Assembly: GCA_937902905.1 (NCBI GenBank)
Contig: CALELW010000036.1
Span: forward strand, 1-7,170
DNA length: 7,170 nucleotides
Reading direction: 5' to 3'
Source of the DNA: an uncultured Clostridium sp.
Lineage (GTDB): Bacteria; Bacillota; Clostridia; Lachnospirales; Lachnospiraceae
The stretch's first letter is position 1. Every line of letters begins with the position of its first letter. The position numbers and the translations under genes are program-made. A model generated the notes under the pieces. It had not been told where the DNA came from. It was given only the letters and a program-made list of their open reading frames with translations, and searched no databases. This document shows positions 6,658-7,170 of the stretch, one piece after another.

Positions 6658-7170
6658 GCTGCTTCCTCCTTTCCGTACATCCAAATCGGGATGCCAAGAT
6701 ATATAATCCAAACCAAACTCTCCCATGCCGGCAGAATTTCCATGTGTATACTTGGGAAAAACCAAACCGGCGCAGGTGCCATTATTTGTTTTCCAATCAC
6801 AAAGACACTCATCGCACATACAATTGAAAAAAGCACATAATCTCCTGCGTTCCATTTGCGCGCATAAAACGATGTGCGCCTTTTTCCCCCATATGACTTT
6901 GCCCTCATAGCCATACTGCGTTCTACCGAATCTTCCATCGTTTTACCAAGTAATGCGGACCACACATGCGGACGATTCCCGTGCAGTGAAATCATTTGTG
7001 AAAAATCCTTTTTTGCCTTCGGCACCATACGAAGAATCATGGAAAAAAGCAGTGAAAACGAAGGAAATCTTTTTCCTGACATCGTCATAATCTTTTCTGA
7101 AGTCATCACATATGAAAAATCAGAGAACAAAAAAATAGTTCCTAACAAAACAACCGCCATATAACAGCCA
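6606..7170 (-). CDS. ECF transporter T component, transmembrane coupling subunit (partial, 5' end outside window)
   Basis: The C-terminal 187 residues of an ECF T protein are visible. The frame stays open to the right edge, so the real start is upstream of it and the Met at 7160 is internal. T components link the ATPases to the S component through cytoplasmic coupling helices with two Ala-Arg-Gly-like motifs. Here the helix pair is seen as RMVPKAKKDFSQMISLHGNR followed by SVERSMAMRAKSYGGKRRT. Hydrophobic spans lie at both ends: the first visible residues, then two segments on either side of PAPVWFFPSI. The second motif reads A-K-S rather than A-R-G. The final residues include KRKITGFSTRMK before TAG at 6606-6608. 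The gene overlaps the ATPase start by 52 bases, and together with the S gene completes an ECF importer. Confidence 0.87.
   Translation of the reverse strand, partial: GCYMAVVLLGTIFLFSDFSYVMTSEKIMTMSGKRFPSFSLLFSMILRMVPKAKKDFSQMISLHGNRPHVWSALLGKTMEDSVERSMAMRAKSYGGKRRTSFYARKWNAGDYVLFSIVCAMSVFVIGKQIMAPAPVWFFPSIHMEILPAWESLVWIIYLGIPIWMYGKEEAAWLLSKRKITGFSTRMK
6665..6672 (-). promoter_or_regulatory. Strong ribosome binding site inside the T gene that sets the ATPase start
   Basis: On the - strand AAAGGAGG lies 7 bases before the ATG at 6657. The same bases are read in the T-component frame as part of the codons for GKEEAAW. It argues for the start at 6657 against the longer open frame reaching 6855, whose first 66 codons merely overlap the T gene. 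Confidence 0.85.

Noticed and set aside
6658..6855. 66-codon N-terminal extension of the ATPase
   Set aside because: The extension overlaps the T-component gene, has a Cys-rich sequence unlike ABC proteins, and is unnecessary because a strong ribosome binding site precedes the ATG at 6657.
7158..7160. Met codon as the start of the T component
   Set aside because: The frame remains open to the edge (Gly-Cys-Tyr before it). The visible part is only the C-terminal portion of a T protein, which is normally well over 200 residues.

Overview
The window looks like chromosomal core DNA from an anaerobic Firmicute, most probably a Lachnospiraceae-type Clostridium relative. The grounds are moderately AT-rich sequence, strong AGGAGG-type ribosome binding sites, and the combination of a DUF1836 protein beside a PcrA-type helicase, a DegV protein and a group I ECF transporter with a fused tandem ATPase. 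The taxonomic placement rests on protein resemblance and was not tested by a search.

Left half, + strand (1-3499). The window opens inside the last 54 codons of an unrecognised gene (stop at 163-165). The DUF1836 gene (187-807) follows 21 bases later, and pcrA (832-3075) follows 24 bases after that. A good sigma-A-type promoter (124-152) lies inside the 3' end of the partial gene and would drive DUF1836-pcrA. After pcrA comes an extended -10 promoter (about 3092-3120), then a gene for a 91-residue single-pass membrane protein with a very acidic tail (3160-3435). A strong hairpin (3459-3499) closes the region and can terminate transcription from both sides.

Right half, - strand (3519-7170), read from right to left. 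The 3' part of an ECF T-component gene runs off the window edge (6606-7170). It overlaps a tandem two-domain ECF ATPase (5122-6657) by 52 bases, and the ATPase overlaps an S component (4449-5147) by 26 bases. Together they would form a complete T-A-A-S importer for a vitamin or cofactor. The S component most resembles the cobalamin-type CbrT group, but the substrate is not proven. A degV-family gene (3519-4400) follows 48 bases downstream. It has its own near-consensus promoter, TTGACA-N17-TAAAAT (4440-4468), partly inside the end of the S gene. It therefore probably has a transcription unit of its own as well as read-through from the importer genes.

The two halves converge on the shared terminator. 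I see no mobile element, CRISPR array, tRNA, rRNA, prophage or defence gene. The points most worth a second look are the acidic-tail membrane protein, the Gln in place of the switch His in the first ATPase domain, the altered coupling motif in the T component, the promoters embedded in the ends of upstream genes, and the DUF1836-pcrA pairing. I do not see a clearly new biological system.
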